From positions 1-64,000 of the forward strand of contig CANMEI010000009.1 in assembly GCA_947496695.1 (NCBI GenBank): 64,000 bases of DNA. Direction: 5' to 3'. A program made the position numbers and the translations under genes. This document shows positions 63,334 through 64,000 of the stretch, piece after piece. The DNA is from an uncultured Cellulophaga sp. (lineage in GTDB: Bacteria > Bacteroidota > Bacteroidia > Flavobacteriales > Flavobacteriaceae). The first letter of the stretch is position 1. Each line of letters begins with the position of its first letter. The notes beneath the pieces are model-generated. The model had not been told where the DNA came from. It did no database searches and was given only the letters and a program-made list of their open reading frames with translations.

Positions 63334-64000
63334 TTAAGCCTTTTTATTTTTCAATTTAGCTTCTTTTTTTGCCTCTTTTCGCAATACATATCCTGATATG
63401 TAAATACTAACTTGGTACAATATAATTATAGGAATCGATACAACTATTTGACTAGCAACATCTGGAGGCGTAATTACAGCGGATAAAATAAGAACAACAA
63501 CTAGTGCTATTTTTCTGTATTTCTTTAAAATTTCAGGAGTAACTAATCCTATTTTTGTCAAGAAAAATATTATAATAGGTAGTTCAAATATTACTCCACA
63601 AGCGATAACAGATGACCTTAATGTTGAAATATATGAGCTTAAATCAAACTCATTTTTTACTGTATCACTTACAGAATAAGTTCCTAAAAAGTTAATAGAT
63701 AAAGGTGCCACGATATAATAGCCAAATAAAACACCTAAAAAGAAAAGTAATGATGCTATAAAAATAAAACCTTTAGAGTTTTTACGTTCTTTTTCATACA
63801 AACCTGGACTAATAAACTTCCACATTTCGAATAAAATGTAAGGAAAAGCAATAATTACTCCAGCCCATATAGAAGTCCAGATATCCGCAGAAAACTGCCC
63901 TGCCATAGTTCTACTTTGTATGGTAAAAGGTAATGTTTCTGCACAGAAATCAGATTCCATATTAAAAAAAGTAGCAATATTGCAAAAGAACTCATAAGTA
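63334..64000 (-). CDS. tatC: Sec-independent protein translocase TatC, partial (5' end beyond window)
   Basis: The C-terminal part of TatC; the frame stays open to the window end, so the real start is outside. Visible features are the conserved periplasmic 'FTIQSRTMAGQF' region, 'FPYILFEMWKFISPGLYEKERK' with the Phe/Glu-containing loop that contacts the twin-arginine signal, and the last four membrane helices, ending with a basic tail. TatC recognises twin-arginine signal peptides for folded-protein export. An internal ATG at 63960 is not the true start, since TatC sequence continues upstream ('EFFCNIATFFN'). Confidence 0.92.
   Translation of the reverse strand, partial: TYEFFCNIATFFNMESDFCAETLPFTIQSRTMAGQFSADIWTSIWAGVIIAFPYILFEMWKFISPGLYEKERKNSKGFIFIASLLFFLGVLFGYYIVAPLSINFLGTYSVSDTVKNEFDLSSYISTLRSSVIACGVIFELPIIIFFLTKIGLVTPEILKKYRKIALVVVLILSAVITPPDVASQIVVSIPIIILYQVSIYISGYVLRKEAKKEAKLKNKKA

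Overview
The window is a contiguous piece of a strongly AT-rich chromosome from a member of the Bacteroidota, most probably a marine-type Flavobacteriaceae. The evidence is the gene families (DUF6048/DUF6452 pair, DUF4105, DUF1569, DUF2795, bacillithiol enzyme BshC, TonB receptor with a carboxypeptidase-regulatory-like domain, a SecA of about 1120 residues), the near absence of Shine-Dalgarno sequences, and many promoters with the Bacteroidota -7 element TAnnTTTG. There is no integrase, transposase, CRISPR array, tRNA or rRNA. Most of the window is core chromosome with small accessory islands.

Layout. 1-9.7 kb: envelope and translation genes (TrhA/hemolysin III, ZIP transporter, THUMP rRNA methyltransferase, RlmD, ornithine aminotransferase, Smr protein, small membrane proteins). 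9.8-21 kb: cysteine desulfurase; a secreted block on the minus strand (TonB receptor, M23 peptidase); the coiled-coil gene, zapA, a probable 6S RNA and rny; a large M14 peptidase. 21-37.5 kb: bshC, GT90, PLP decarboxylase, guaA, a five-LysM protein, pyrG, yidC, mnmA, a nitronate monooxygenase-like protein and mazG. 37.4-46.4 kb: single-domain response regulator, MATE pump, a PAP2/GT39/flippase-like/GT2 glycolipid group, meaB, ohr, galM. 46.4-52.8 kb: the most accessory-looking part, with an ECF sigma operon ending in an unusual DUF4097-like protein, msrA, a signal-less M23-like protein, a duplicated pair of small secreted proteins, a 37-residue membrane peptide and an orphan histidine kinase. 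52.9-64 kb: secA, DUF2795, PduO adenosyltransferase, a 39-residue peptide, a reduced methyltransferase-like protein, ABC-F, DUF4105, pssA, lptB and the 3' part of tatC, cut by the window end.

Connections. MeaB and the PduO-type adenosyltransferase both serve adenosylcobalamin-dependent methylmalonyl-CoA mutase. BshC, Ohr and MsrA form a thiol and peroxide defence set. YidC, SecA, TatC, LptB and PssA cover membrane and envelope biogenesis. GuaA, PyrG and MazG handle nucleotides.

The features least explained by known families are the tandem small secreted proteins, whose promoter regions stay colinear at an exact 540-base offset; a 24-base perfect palindrome ahead of the orphan kinase; a G+C-richer leader before rocD; a foldable 70-base element between yidC and mnmA; the cytoplasmic M23-like protein; and the reduced methyltransferase homologue. 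No complete new defence or mobile system was found. Family names rest on motif recognition by eye, without database searches.
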